A stretch of 64,000 nt of DNA. Origin: Psychrobacter sp. JCM 18900 (GTDB lineage: Bacteria; Pseudomonadota; Gammaproteobacteria; Pseudomonadales; Moraxellaceae). Positions within the stretch are counted from its first letter, which is position 1, and each line of letters begins with the position of its first letter. The position numbers were made by a program, and so were the translations under genes. The stretch covers positions 186,001-250,000 of the forward strand of contig NZ_CAJHBL010000001.1 of assembly GCF_904846625.1 (NCBI RefSeq), given 5' to 3'. This document shows, one piece after another, positions 18,844 through 27,282 of the stretch. The notes under the pieces were generated by a model. It ran no database searches, was not told the origin of the DNA, and saw only the letters and a program-made list of their open reading frames with translations.

Positions 18844-18938
18844 GGCGGATCTCTTCTATTAGGACGCTTTGATTAATGCTCTGTTATTCTTGGCAAATAT
18901 AACGATAAGGCGGTATTAGCAAACAACAATTCTGCTAG

Positions 18939-20657
18939 TTAAGCAGTCTCAGTCTGTCTACCTGCTACCAACTGCTTACCGCACTTCACCAGCAGACGCT
19001 GTACCACATGTGAGCGATATTCACGGCTGGCTCTAACATCGGTCATAGGCGTAACGTCTGCAGACAAGACTTGTGCTGCTTGCTCAAAACTCGCAACTTC
19101 AGCAGCTTGTCCAATGAGCGCTTGCTGACAGGTTGTGGCTAACAATGGTATGGCAGCCATTCCGCCAAGCCCAAGCTTTGCATTCTCTATCGTCATGCCA
19201 TCTGCTGATACATCGATTCGCGCAGCCAATAGACACGCTGAAATATCATCTTCGTAGCGTTTGCTAATTTTATGAATAAATAAGTGCTGATTGTCATGCA
19301 TCAGAGGAATATGAATAGCGACTACGTAACTGCCTGCTTGCAGTTTGGTCTTTTTATAATCTAAGAAAAATTCTGATAAAGGTATGATCTCATCCGTATA
19401 AACCGAATCACTATTATCTAAATCGTTACCTGATTCTTCATGATTAGGCGCGCAATGACGCAGATGAATTGACGCATCTAACGCTAATAAAATCGGTGGT
19501 AAATCACCAATTGGAGAAGCGTTGGCTATATTGCCGCCGATGGTACCCATATTACGAATTTGCGGAGAGGCAATGCGCTCAAATACTTGCGCAAAACTTG
19601 GAAAATACTGCTCAAGTACAGGCAACATCTGCTGATAGCTCATGCCAGCACCTAATACTAGTGATTGGCTAGGAGCTTGCTTGTCATCCGACTCTTCATT
19701 GCTTGAGTCATACTTTGCGTCAAATAATGACCATGATTTTAATGCCTCAATACCCGAAAGTTGGATAATGACCTCGTGATCAACCAAATGCTGGGTTACA
19801 CTCAATCCCAAATCCGTACCGCCTGCCCAAATCGTTGCCTGCGGATAGGCCGCTAATACTTGGTTAAGCTCATATAGTGACTTTGGCATATATAATTGTC
19901 GCCCAGCATCACTGATTACAGGGGCAATCGCTTTCGACTCTTCATTCTTTAATTCGACGTTATCTAGCACGTTTTCAGATACTGCTGATTCTTTTGTACT
20001 ACGAATCGCGTCTGTGGCTAGACTGATAGTCAAGTCTTTCACCGCTGAATGCTCTGCTTCTCTCTGCTGACCGATATCACTCATCAGTAGGCCCGCCTCG
20101 ATAATCGGTCGATAACCTGTACAGCGACATAGGTTGCCAGAGATTGAAGCAACCACTTCATCATAGCTTAGTTGCTTGGCATCGTTCTGACTTGCTGTCT
20201 CTTGACTTGTCTGCATACGATTGTTTTCGTAAACACAAGCCAGCGACATCACAAACCCAGGTGTACAAAAACCGCACTGCGATCCGTGACATTCAACCAT
20301 CGCTTGCTGTGCTGGATGCAGCAAAGCACGTTCTGGGTGATGTTCTGGATTATCTGCTAAATAAGAAGCCGTCATCAGATGATGACCATCCATAAGCGAC
20401 ACTAGCGTAATGCAGGAGTTAATCGTATAGAACGGTGGCGTAGCATTTTTTCCGTCGCCATTTTCATCATTAAGCGCTGGCTGGCTAGCATTAGGCAGGC
20501 GCTGAACCATCACAGTACAGGCACCGCAATCACCACTACCACAGCCTTCCTTGGTATCCGTTTGGCCTTCATGCAATCGTAGATACTCAAGCACCGTCGT
20601 ATTAGGGTTAAGCTGGGTTAGCTCGTGGCGTTTCCCATTTAAGTAAAAACTAATCAT
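18939..20657 (-). CDS. xdhA: Xanthine dehydrogenase iron-sulfur/FAD subunit XdhA
   Basis: XdhA passes electrons from the molybdenum centre to NAD+. The N-terminal part carries two [2Fe-2S] clusters: CGSGDCGACTVMV near residue 39, then CGFCTPGFVMSLACVY and GNLCRCTGYRPIIEAG. The FAD domain follows at about 255-570 (ATIWAGGTDLGLSVT, MGTIGGNIANASPIGDLPP). The 572-residue length exceeds the roughly 480-500 norm. The excess includes a polar linker at about 210-250. It is the first gene of xdhABC-guaD, with a RutR-like operator about 300 bases upstream. Confidence 0.95.
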   Translation of the reverse strand: MISFYLNGKRHELTQLNPNTTVLEYLRLHEGQTDTKEGCGSGDCGACTVMVQRLPNASQPALNDENGDGKNATPPFYTINSCITLVSLMDGHHLMTASYLADNPEHHPERALLHPAQQAMVECHGSQCGFCTPGFVMSLACVYENNRMQTSQETASQNDAKQLSYDEVVASISGNLCRCTGYRPIIEAGLLMSDIGQQREAEHSAVKDLTISLATDAIRSTKESAVSENVLDNVELKNEESKAIAPVISDAGRQLYMPKSLYELNQVLAAYPQATIWAGGTDLGLSVTQHLVDHEVIIQLSGIEALKSWSLFDAKYDSSNEESDDKQAPSQSLVLGAGMSYQQMLPVLEQYFPSFAQVFERIASPQIRNMGTIGGNIANASPIGDLPPILLALDASIHLRHCAPNHEESGNDLDNSDSVYTDEIIPLSEFFLDYKKTKLQAGSYVVAIHIPLMHDNQHLFIHKISKRYEDDISACLLAARIDVSADGMTIENAKLGLGGMAAIPLLATTCQQALIGQAAEVASFEQAAQVLSADVTPMTDVRASREYRSHVVQRLLVKCGKQLVAGRQTETA

Positions 20658-20827
20658 AGCAAGACTCGGCTAAAATAAAATAATGAAGATAAGCATAAGG
20701 CTTAAGGAATTTGACGGCTTAAATGCTGAACGTAAGCACTTGGTTTACATCATGCTGCAACCGTTCAAGTACGGTTATTCTGTTTTATAACTTTTAAAGT
20801 ATTCGCTGTTTTGTTTGCTAACACATT

Positions 20828-20858
20828 CTTAAGAGACCAAAGAACTTAAGAGACCAAA
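20828..20858. repeat. Two-copy 17-bp direct repeat
   Basis: CTTAAGAGACCAAA occurs at 20828-20841 and again at 20845-20858, within the long leader of xdhA. It may be a slipped-strand duplication. Confidence 0.8.
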
Positions 20859-20942
20859 AAATCAGCACATCGCGCTTTTTTATATTAGGTAAGTTGGTTG
20901 TAAATATCAGCAATCATCGAACAATTTTGTTAGAAAAATCGT

Positions 20943-20970
20943 ACTATAGGATACTTGACTATTTGGTCAG
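20943..20970 (-). promoter_or_regulatory. xdhA promoter with RutR-box-like operator, copy 3
   Basis: On the plus strand 20955-20970 reads TTGACTATTTGGTCAG, matching 12 of 14 RutR-box positions. Read toward xdhA, CTGACC (20965-20970) is a -35 and TATAGT (20943-20948) a -10, with a 16-base spacer. The operator therefore overlaps the -35. The implied leader is about 280 bases. Confidence 0.72.
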
Positions 20971-21379
20971 CTTTCAACATATTATCACTATTCTTATTTA
21001 TAACACAACCCGTCAAAATGCCTATAGATACTATCGAAAAGTTGGTAAATATTTGGCGAATAACTTCAACTAAGGAAATAGCTACACGTTTTGTAAACTT
21101 TATTCATATCAAAGCGAATTAATACTAGACGTTATTTTTATAAATAGCTTTAATTTTATACATGACAAATCAAACGAAATGTTAGATAAGCTATACTATA
21201 AACAGCTAGATAGCCTGCGTAAAAACAGTACCGAATACATATATCGCCTTTAAACTGCTATGAACAGCTGATTTTTATATATAATGTCTGCAAATAAGCC
21301 CGACTCTTCACTACTATTATTTCTAATGATGGATAATCGTGACATATCGTTGGGCTAAAATCGTTTTTGAGATATTACT

Positions 21380-21505
21380 ATGAAGTCATTCGCCTTTACC
21401 TATTTCCTAGTAGCAACGATGCTATTAGGAGGTTGTCAATCATTTCAATTCGTTGACAGTCCTATCCCTGTGAAGCCCGCCCCTACTAAGCTTGTTGCTC
21501 AATAA
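21380..21505 (+). CDS. Small lipoprotein, 41 residues
   Basis: The short frame encodes a classic lipoprotein signal. It begins MKSFAFTYF, continues through a hydrophobic core to the lipobox LGGC (cysteine 19), and then has about 22 mature residues that are Pro-rich (DSPIPVKPAP). It resembles small outer-membrane lipoproteins of the LptM (YifL) type in size and shape, but I do not recognise the family. Support for a real gene comes from the intact lipobox and from a strong terminator 18 bases after the stop. The upstream ribosome binding site is weak (GAGATATTACT). Confidence 0.65.
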   Translation: MKSFAFTYFLVATMLLGGCQSFQFVDSPIPVKPAPTKLVAQ

Positions 21506-21514
21506 AAATTGGCA

Positions 21515-21550
21515 CAAAAAAAGCAGACATCGATAATGTCTGCTTTTTTA
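21515..21550. terminator. Bidirectional terminator lipoprotein / flavodoxin
   Basis: GCAGACAT (21523-21530) pairs with ATGTCTGC (21536-21543) and is flanked by an A-run and a T-run, giving a longer stem. It can terminate both the small lipoprotein and the convergent flavodoxin gene. Confidence 0.93.
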
Positions 21551-21579
21551 TTTGATTGCTCTGTCGTTTCTAGCTTTTT

Positions 21580-22197
21580 TTAGAGCTTAGCATCAGCTGG
21601 TTGATGCTTAATAATCGTTTTGGCCAGATGATCACCAAACCAAATAGCAGTATCAATATCACCTGAACCTGGTGTCTCTTCAGGTGGACCATCAAGCGAT
21701 TGAGTCATCAAACCCAAAAAGCTAGACAGACGGTTTAAGTCGTGAGCCTCATGACCTGTCGGCATCAATGGCAGACCAATCCAGTTCATACCATGTTGCA
21801 TTGCATATAGAGAAATCTGCTGCAATACAGCAAGTTTATCACCGCTCAGGCCACCCGAATTGGCAAACGCTGCTGCCCATTTACCCTCCCATTTACGATG
21901 ATACCAACGCTTAGAAGTCTCATCCATAAAGGTCTTAAACTCAGCCGTCACACTGCCCATATACACTGCGCTGCCGAAAACCAGCAAATCTGCCTGATCT
22001 AAATAGTCCCAATCAACATCATAAACATCGACAGCTTTTGCTTGCGCTTCTGGCAGTTGCTGATGCGCACCTTGTACTATCGCCTCAGCGACACGCTTGG
22101 TATGACCATAATTACTATGGAAAATAACGGCGATTGAGACATTAGGCGCGTTATCAGTAGATGTAGAGGTGTTAGACGATTTAGCAGGTGTATTCAT
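21580..22197 (-). CDS. Flavodoxin-like NAD(P)H-dependent oxidoreductase (WrbA-like)
   Basis: This is an FMN-binding flavodoxin-fold protein of 205 residues. The phosphate-binding loop FHSNYGHTKRVAEAIVQGA lies near residue 28. LLVFGSAVYMGSVTAEFKTF and KWAAAFANSGGLSGDKLAVL are typical of the WrbA/NQO group, which reduces quinones with two electrons. The N-terminal 20 residues are Ser/Thr/Asn-rich and non-conserved in appearance. The gene is alone in its transcript. The substrate cannot be inferred. Confidence 0.85.
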   Translation of the reverse strand: MNTPAKSSNTSTSTDNAPNVSIAVIFHSNYGHTKRVAEAIVQGAHQQLPEAQAKAVDVYDVDWDYLDQADLLVFGSAVYMGSVTAEFKTFMDETSKRWYHRKWEGKWAAAFANSGGLSGDKLAVLQQISLYAMQHGMNWIGLPLMPTGHEAHDLNRLSSFLGLMTQSLDGPPEETPGSGDIDTAIWFGDHLAKTIIKHQPADAKL

Positions 22198-22887
22198 ACG
22201 TACTCTAATAATAAATAATTGGTTGAATAATGAAGCTTATAAAATATTGGATACTTAGCCACAGTCGATAGCTAGTGGCCTTATTTTCACTGATAAGTAC
22301 TTATCGATAGCTCAAACTTTCGAACTATCAGGCGATATAACAGAATCAAGCAATGCTTCTTTGAGTCAATTTAACTGGCAGAAATATCAATGGTGATGGA
22401 GCAATCGCATAGTCTTTATACGGCAGCGTATACATACCAGTATATATGCGACGACCTTCATTGAATTCAAGCCTATTGTATCAGACGTATTTTCGTTTTT
22501 AAGTTATTTATTAAAGACTGACTAATCAGATCATATATACTTTTAATATATTTTGTATAAATGGGTAAGTCGCATTAACTGATAATGTGACACAAACAAC
22601 TTCCTAATAACTGATAAACCTATGATTATTAGCACTATAGGAAACTATTAATATCAAATAATATATACAGCAGTTTATTTATTCCATATCCTCATATACT
22701 AATTCTATTTTTTCTAATCTCTCCGTATTTACATTAATGACAATAGGATTATGATGTAACGCTTCTTACTGCTAAACCAAATTAACAGAAATACAGTTTC
22801 CAATTCTGCAAACCTGCGTAACTATACTCATATAAATTCTTATAAAAATGATATCTGATAACATCATCGGATAAGGAAGCTATTACC
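22198..22887. other. Intergenic region flavodoxin / YeeE-type transporter
   Basis: This stretch of 690 bases is strongly AT-rich, with several short inverted repeats but no supported gene or recognised RNA. Promoters for both flanking divergent genes are expected here. Confidence 0.45.
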
Positions 22888-24141
22888 TTGACTACTCTCG
22901 TTCAACCTGTAAACGACGCAAAAGATCCTATCGTCAGAGATGATCTGGCCTTAAATGCACCACAAAAACCCTTAATTATGGGTGGTGGCATCGTAGGATT
23001 GATAGTGCTCGCGTATCTATTAGCCACTCAACATATCTCTCAATCATTGCTACTTGGGATAGGTCTCTTGTTAGGCTATACCCTTTTTCATGCCCGCTTT
23101 GGCTTTACCTCTGCTTTTAGACGTATGATGGCAGTGGGCAACGGTCAGGCGATGCGCTCACACATGCTGATGTTGGCAGTTGCTGTTACGCTATTTGCGC
23201 CAATCCTTGCTTATGGCACGACGCTATTTGGCGGTCCTGTCGCAGGTTATGTCGCGCCATTAGGGGTCAGTCTAGTCGTAGGTGCATTTGTATTTGGTAT
23301 CGGCATGCAACTTGGTGGCGGCTGTGCCTCTGGTACGCTCTATGCGGTAGGCGGTGGACGCTCTGTTATGTTCATCACCTTTATTTTTTTCATAGTGGGC
23401 GCCACGATTGGTGCTTATCACTTGCCATTCTGGACAGAAGAAATGCCCGCTTATGCGCCTTTCTCTTTGGCAACCTCTACAGGTCTTGGCTATACAGGAG
23501 CGTGGCTGGTATCGCTAGCCATATTCGGCATTATCGCATGGGTGACGTTAGTCGTTGAGAAAAAAAGAAACGCACCGAAGATGGCGCCCGTACCTTCTGA
23601 GTCTGGTTGGAAACGAATCTTTCGTGGTTCTTGGCCGCTATTTGCTGCCGCAATCGTCTTAGCTTTACTCAACGGTCTGACATTACTCACACGTGGTCAA
23701 CCGTGGGGCATTACGTCAGCATTTACATTATGGGGCTCTAAAATTGCAAGCGGCTTTGGCATGGATGTGGCAAGCTGGGGCTATTGGCAAGGTGCTAATG
23801 CCGCAGCGCTTGAGGCCTCTATCTTTGCTGACTCAACCACTGTATTAAATATCGGCATCATCATTGGCGCATTTATCGCCTCTGCTGCGGGTGGTTTGTT
23901 TAAGTTTACTAAGATTACTGCAGGTAACTTTGCAGCATCGGTCATTGGCGGATTGATGATGGGATATGGCGCACGTCTCGCGTTCGGTTGTAATATCGGC
24001 GCTTACTTTGGTGGTATCGCCTCTTTTAGCTTGCATGGTTATATCTGGGGCATACTGGCAATGGCAGGTACGTTCTTGGCACTATATTTACGTCCTCTAT
24101 TTGGCCTGTCAGTACCAAAATCTAGCGACTCCGTTTGCTAA
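22888..24141 (+). CDS. YeeE/YedE-family thiosulfate-type transporter
   Basis: This inner membrane protein of the YeeE/YedE (DUF395, TsuA) family has 417 residues and about nine or ten hydrophobic segments. It carries the conserved cysteine motifs GGGCASGTLYAVGGG near residue 149 and FGCNIGAYFGGIAS near 370, characteristic of thiosulfate-importing members. The start is TTG, supported by AAGGAAG upstream. The first internal ATG would remove about 30 polar residues. The usual partner, a TusA/YeeD-like sulfur carrier gene, is not adjacent. Thiosulfate as substrate is inferred from the family. Confidence 0.85.
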   Translation: MTTLVQPVNDAKDPIVRDDLALNAPQKPLIMGGGIVGLIVLAYLLATQHISQSLLLGIGLLLGYTLFHARFGFTSAFRRMMAVGNGQAMRSHMLMLAVAVTLFAPILAYGTTLFGGPVAGYVAPLGVSLVVGAFVFGIGMQLGGGCASGTLYAVGGGRSVMFITFIFFIVGATIGAYHLPFWTEEMPAYAPFSLATSTGLGYTGAWLVSLAIFGIIAWVTLVVEKKRNAPKMAPVPSESGWKRIFRGSWPLFAAAIVLALLNGLTLLTRGQPWGITSAFTLWGSKIASGFGMDVASWGYWQGANAAALEASIFADSTTVLNIGIIIGAFIASAAGGLFKFTKITAGNFAASVIGGLMMGYGARLAFGCNIGAYFGGIASFSLHGYIWGILAMAGTFLALYLRPLFGLSVPKSSDSVC

Positions 24142-24185
24142 TACATATGTTGTAATAATGCAGGTTGGTACTTAATCGGTCCTTA

Positions 24186-24222
24186 AATAAAAAAACAGCA
24201 GAATAATCTGCTGTTTTTTTAT
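24186..24222. terminator. Bidirectional terminator YeeE-type gene / repeat region
   Basis: CAGCAGA (24196-24202) and TCTGCTG (24207-24213) form the stem core with a four-base loop, flanked by A- and T-runs. Confidence 0.92.
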
Positions 24223-24255
24223 TGTTTATCACTTTGTTTCCACTACCCATTACTA

Positions 24256-24363
24256 TATAGTCAAAGAAATCTAAAACAGCTACAAGGCAGCCGACCGTAG
24301 ATTGTACATATAGTACATCTAGGGAGGGTAACACCGTAGCGGTTTAGTAGTTCGCTGACTATA
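24256..24363. repeat. 108-bp element with terminal inverted repeats (MITE-like)
   Basis: The element begins TATAGTCA and ends TGACTATA, a perfect 8-bp terminal inverted repeat. Inside are a near-palindrome around 24298-24321 (TAGATTGTAC and GTACATCTA) and the GGGAGGGTAACACCGTAGCG segment. It lies between two convergent genes, a usual site for dispersed repeats. From memory, similar sequences recur many times in Psychrobacter genomes. Only one copy is in this window, so the dispersed nature is an inference. Confidence 0.65.
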
Positions 24364-24369
24364 AAGCTG

Positions 24370-25248
24370 CTAACGACGGACGATGACTAGTGCCATCCGA
24401 CCCGTTGCAGGCTGGTGCATATGAGTCTGACGGCGATAAGAGTAATAGTGAGTATCTGCGTAACTACAGTCAACAGGTAAATCATTTACAACTGTAGCAC
24501 CAGCAGCTTCTAACTGCATGGCAGCAAGCTCCGGTAAATCCAACTTTATTTTTTCATCATGAGACGATATAGAAAATAGCGACACAAAGTTATCGATATA
24601 CTTCTTTGATAACGTCTGATTGGCTATACACCCAGCCAATAGCTTATCGCGAACGTCTGTATTTACTTCATAGTTTTCCTGACTGATACACACTCCTATC
24701 CAAGCTTGTATAGGGCCTGAATCGGTAAAGCGGTTGACAGTCTCTTGTATCACACCACAGGCCAATCCTTGCCAGCCTGCATGAATCGCTGCGATTTTGC
24801 CACTGGTTGGCTGATATAACACGATAGGCACACAATCTGCCGTCATGATTGCCAGACCGCGACCGCTTTGTTGACTGACCATCGCATCAGCAGACATTGG
24901 CGCCATATTCAGCGTAGTAGCATCGACATCATGAATACGTTTACCATGAACCTGACTGACCCAATGCAAGCGATTAATAGCCGCATGCTGCTCGTTTTGG
25001 GCAGACGTATCTGTCAGTTGCTCATTGATAGCAGCTAATAGATTCATGCGGTTATCTAATACTTGCAGTGCATTATCATTGACATGCAGACCTAAATTCA
25101 GCTCGCCATAATTTGACTGACCCTCAAACCCTGTACGCTGGTTTTTAGCAGCAGAGTCATCCATATTATCATGCACAAAAGCAGCCGTCTGAAAAACAGT
25201 CACATCATCAATTTGCGCAATCATTGTCATCGGGAACGTGTTCGTCAT
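24370..25248 (-). CDS. pgeF: Peptidoglycan editing factor PgeF (YfiH / laccase-domain family)
   Basis: YfiH-family proteins bind a metal through conserved His and Cys residues. In E. coli the protein (PgeF) removes faulty serine-containing precursors from peptidoglycan synthesis; older annotation calls it polyphenol oxidase. Conserved segments are WVSQVHGKRIHDVD near residue 92, MTADCVPIVLY and AIHAGWQGLACGVI near 155. At 292 residues it is slightly longer than the usual 240-260, with extra residues at the N-terminus. It follows rluD on the same strand with a 40-base gap, a widespread arrangement. Confidence 0.9.
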   Translation of the reverse strand: MTNTFPMTMIAQIDDVTVFQTAAFVHDNMDDSAAKNQRTGFEGQSNYGELNLGLHVNDNALQVLDNRMNLLAAINEQLTDTSAQNEQHAAINRLHWVSQVHGKRIHDVDATTLNMAPMSADAMVSQQSGRGLAIMTADCVPIVLYQPTSGKIAAIHAGWQGLACGVIQETVNRFTDSGPIQAWIGVCISQENYEVNTDVRDKLLAGCIANQTLSKKYIDNFVSLFSISSHDEKIKLDLPELAAMQLEAAGATVVNDLPVDCSYADTHYYSYRRQTHMHQPATGRMALVIVRR

Positions 25249-25288
25249 GGCTGCTCGCTCTCACCTCTCATCTAGTAAACGTTAGCGT

Positions 25289-26554
25289 TTACTCTTCATA
25301 ATAACCGTCGCTCAGTACTGCCATCAGTTTTTGCATATCTTCAGGTAGTGGCGTCGTTACTTCAATATCCTCACCTGTCGTCGGATGCACGAATCCTAAC
25401 GTATAGGCATGCAGTGCTTGGCGTGGGAAATTATTGATAGCTTGGCGCTGAGCTTCTGTCAATCCAGAACGCAACTGACGACGGCCACCATAGACACGGT
25501 CACCGACTAGAGGATAAGTAATGTGACTTAGATGCACACGAATTTGATGCGTACGTCCAGTCTCAAGCCCGACATCTAGCAGACAGTAGTTTTCGTTCAA
25601 TGGTGTGACATTTAGTAGATGCGTTACCGCTTCGCGGCCAGCGGTCATTACCGTCATTTTAGTACGCTGATTGCGATGTCGACCAATCGGCGCATCGATA
25701 CGACGATGACGAGATAAACTTGCTTGGTCCCCTGCCACCACACACTTATAGTGACGATAAACAGACTTGTCTTTTAGCTGTTCCATCAGTGCCATCTGAG
25801 CAGGTTTGGTTTTGCCAATCAATAGCAATCCAGAGGTGTCTTTATCAATACGGTGCACGAGACCTGCACGCGGTAAATGATGCTGCTGAGGATAATGATA
25901 TAGCAGTGCATTGACCAAAGTGCCGTTTTGATTACCCGCGCCTGGGTGAACCACCATACCGACAGGTTTGTTAATTACCAATACGTCATCATCTTCATAA
26001 ACAACATCGATATCTATGTTTTCTGGCTGGTCTTCGCCATGCTGCTGTAACGTCGTTGATAGATGCAATACGTCATCTGCTTTGACACGGACTTTCGGTT
26101 TTTGAACACTGCCGTTATAGAGCAGACTACCATCAGTAATCCAGTTCTGGAGTTGTACACGCGAAAAGTCCGAAAACGCTTGTGAGGCGACCTTATCAAT
26201 ACGCAGACCAGCCTGATCTTCTGTGACCACATGCGTCATATCTACAATCACTGGCACAGCTTGACCCGCTACTGGGGCTTCATCGTCGTCGCCGTCCATA
26301 TCGCTGTCATCAATATCATTATCATCAATGTCACTATCGTTCAGACCATTACCATCATCGATGAGCAACTCTTCATTATCAAACGCATCATCATGCACTT
26401 GCTCATTTATTACTGGTTGATTATCAGGTAGCTCATTATTGTTCAAAACATCATTTGGCATTGGTGACTCTTGTGCTGATGAATCAGTATCTAGCGATTG
26501 ATTCGGTGATAAATTGGTAGTCATGGCATCATTATTCATAGCGGATTGATACAT
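25289..26554 (-). CDS. rluD: 23S rRNA pseudouridine synthase RluD
   Basis: RluD makes pseudouridines 1911, 1915 and 1917 in helix 69 of 23S rRNA. An S4-like RNA-binding domain begins near residue 112 (AGLRIDKVASQAFSDFSRVQ). The catalytic domain carries GLVHRIDKDTSGLLLIGKT with the catalytic aspartate near 239, and GRTHQIRVHLSHITYPLVGD near 333. At 421 residues it is about 95 longer than E. coli RluD (326). The excess is an N-terminal Asp/Asn-rich acidic region (about residues 1-105). Several internal ATGs exist, so the true start is uncertain. Confidence 0.92.
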   Translation of the reverse strand: MYQSAMNNDAMTTNLSPNQSLDTDSSAQESPMPNDVLNNNELPDNQPVINEQVHDDAFDNEELLIDDGNGLNDSDIDDNDIDDSDMDGDDDEAPVAGQAVPVIVDMTHVVTEDQAGLRIDKVASQAFSDFSRVQLQNWITDGSLLYNGSVQKPKVRVKADDVLHLSTTLQQHGEDQPENIDIDVVYEDDDVLVINKPVGMVVHPGAGNQNGTLVNALLYHYPQQHHLPRAGLVHRIDKDTSGLLLIGKTKPAQMALMEQLKDKSVYRHYKCVVAGDQASLSRHRRIDAPIGRHRNQRTKMTVMTAGREAVTHLLNVTPLNENYCLLDVGLETGRTHQIRVHLSHITYPLVGDRVYGGRRQLRSGLTEAQRQAINNFPRQALHAYTLGFVHPTTGEDIEVTTPLPEDMQKLMAVLSDGYYEE

Positions 26555-27282
26555 TGATACGTGGCAAAGCCCCTGACAGTGTTTTGTGAGGTGACTTCGA
26601 AGATAGTATTATAAATAGCAGTATAAAAAATTGTCGTTTTTTGATTATCGTTTTTTGCCTATAAGTAGCAGATAACCACCTTTAAGGTACAAAAAAGCGA
26701 AGACAACACCGCTCTAGTGTATCATGTTGCACGCATAAGCCCTATAGAAGCTGCATGCTATCTGTTAATTTTTGAGCATACCTTTGGGCTGTAAGATGCC
26801 TCGCTTAACTCTCTAGAACATGACATTGCTGTAATTTACTGTATATTTACTCATGCTAGCGACATTCGATATCGCTCGTGACAGCCGCTCATGTTAAACT
26901 GCCTATACAATATAGATGGCGAAAAAATAGACGTAGCAAATGTTATTCTATAAAGTATAGTCATGTTTTGCTGTATGCTATGGCACTGTATGCGAATGCC
27001 GTACTTAGATACAGTATAAAAATAGCATTGGGCTTTGTTGACCGTGTTTGCCATTTAAGCCGTTTAATTATGGCTAAATGCATGTGGTCTATGACTGGCT
27101 TATTATACAAGCACTATGTATCAAACCCAATCTATCAGTACAATACGTCATAACAAAAACTGCATTCGATAAAAAATTTTTGCTGGTGGATCGCTGACTA
27201 TTTAGCGTCGTTTTTTATCACTAACCTTTTATATAGCATGATAGCGCCGCTGCTATTATGCGTCTTGTGTCGGAGAAGAAGT
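26555..27282. other. Divergent region rluD / bamD
   Basis: This stretch of 728 AT-rich bases holds divergent promoters by position. A plus-strand frame of 91 codons (26878-27153) has no recognisable features or ribosome binding site and is not accepted as a gene. Confidence 0.45.

Larger units (their letters stand above)
20658..21379. other. Divergent region xdhA / small lipoprotein
   Basis: The region contains the xdhA promoter and operator, a short tandem repeat at 20828-20858 in the xdhA leader, and AT-rich sequence without a supported gene. I recognise no known riboswitch in the leader. Confidence 0.5.

Noticed and set aside
20658..20942. Riboswitch in the xdhA leader
   Set aside because: No recognisable purine, NMT1-type or molybdenum-cofactor riboswitch motif could be found by eye.
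22518..22529. CTGACTAATCAG as a fourth RutR-like operator
   Set aside because: It has the left half but the right half is displaced and mismatched, and the downstream gene is not in purine metabolism.
26878..27153. 91-codon frame between rluD and bamD
   Set aside because: No ribosome binding site or recognisable domain, and composition typical of AT-rich spacer.
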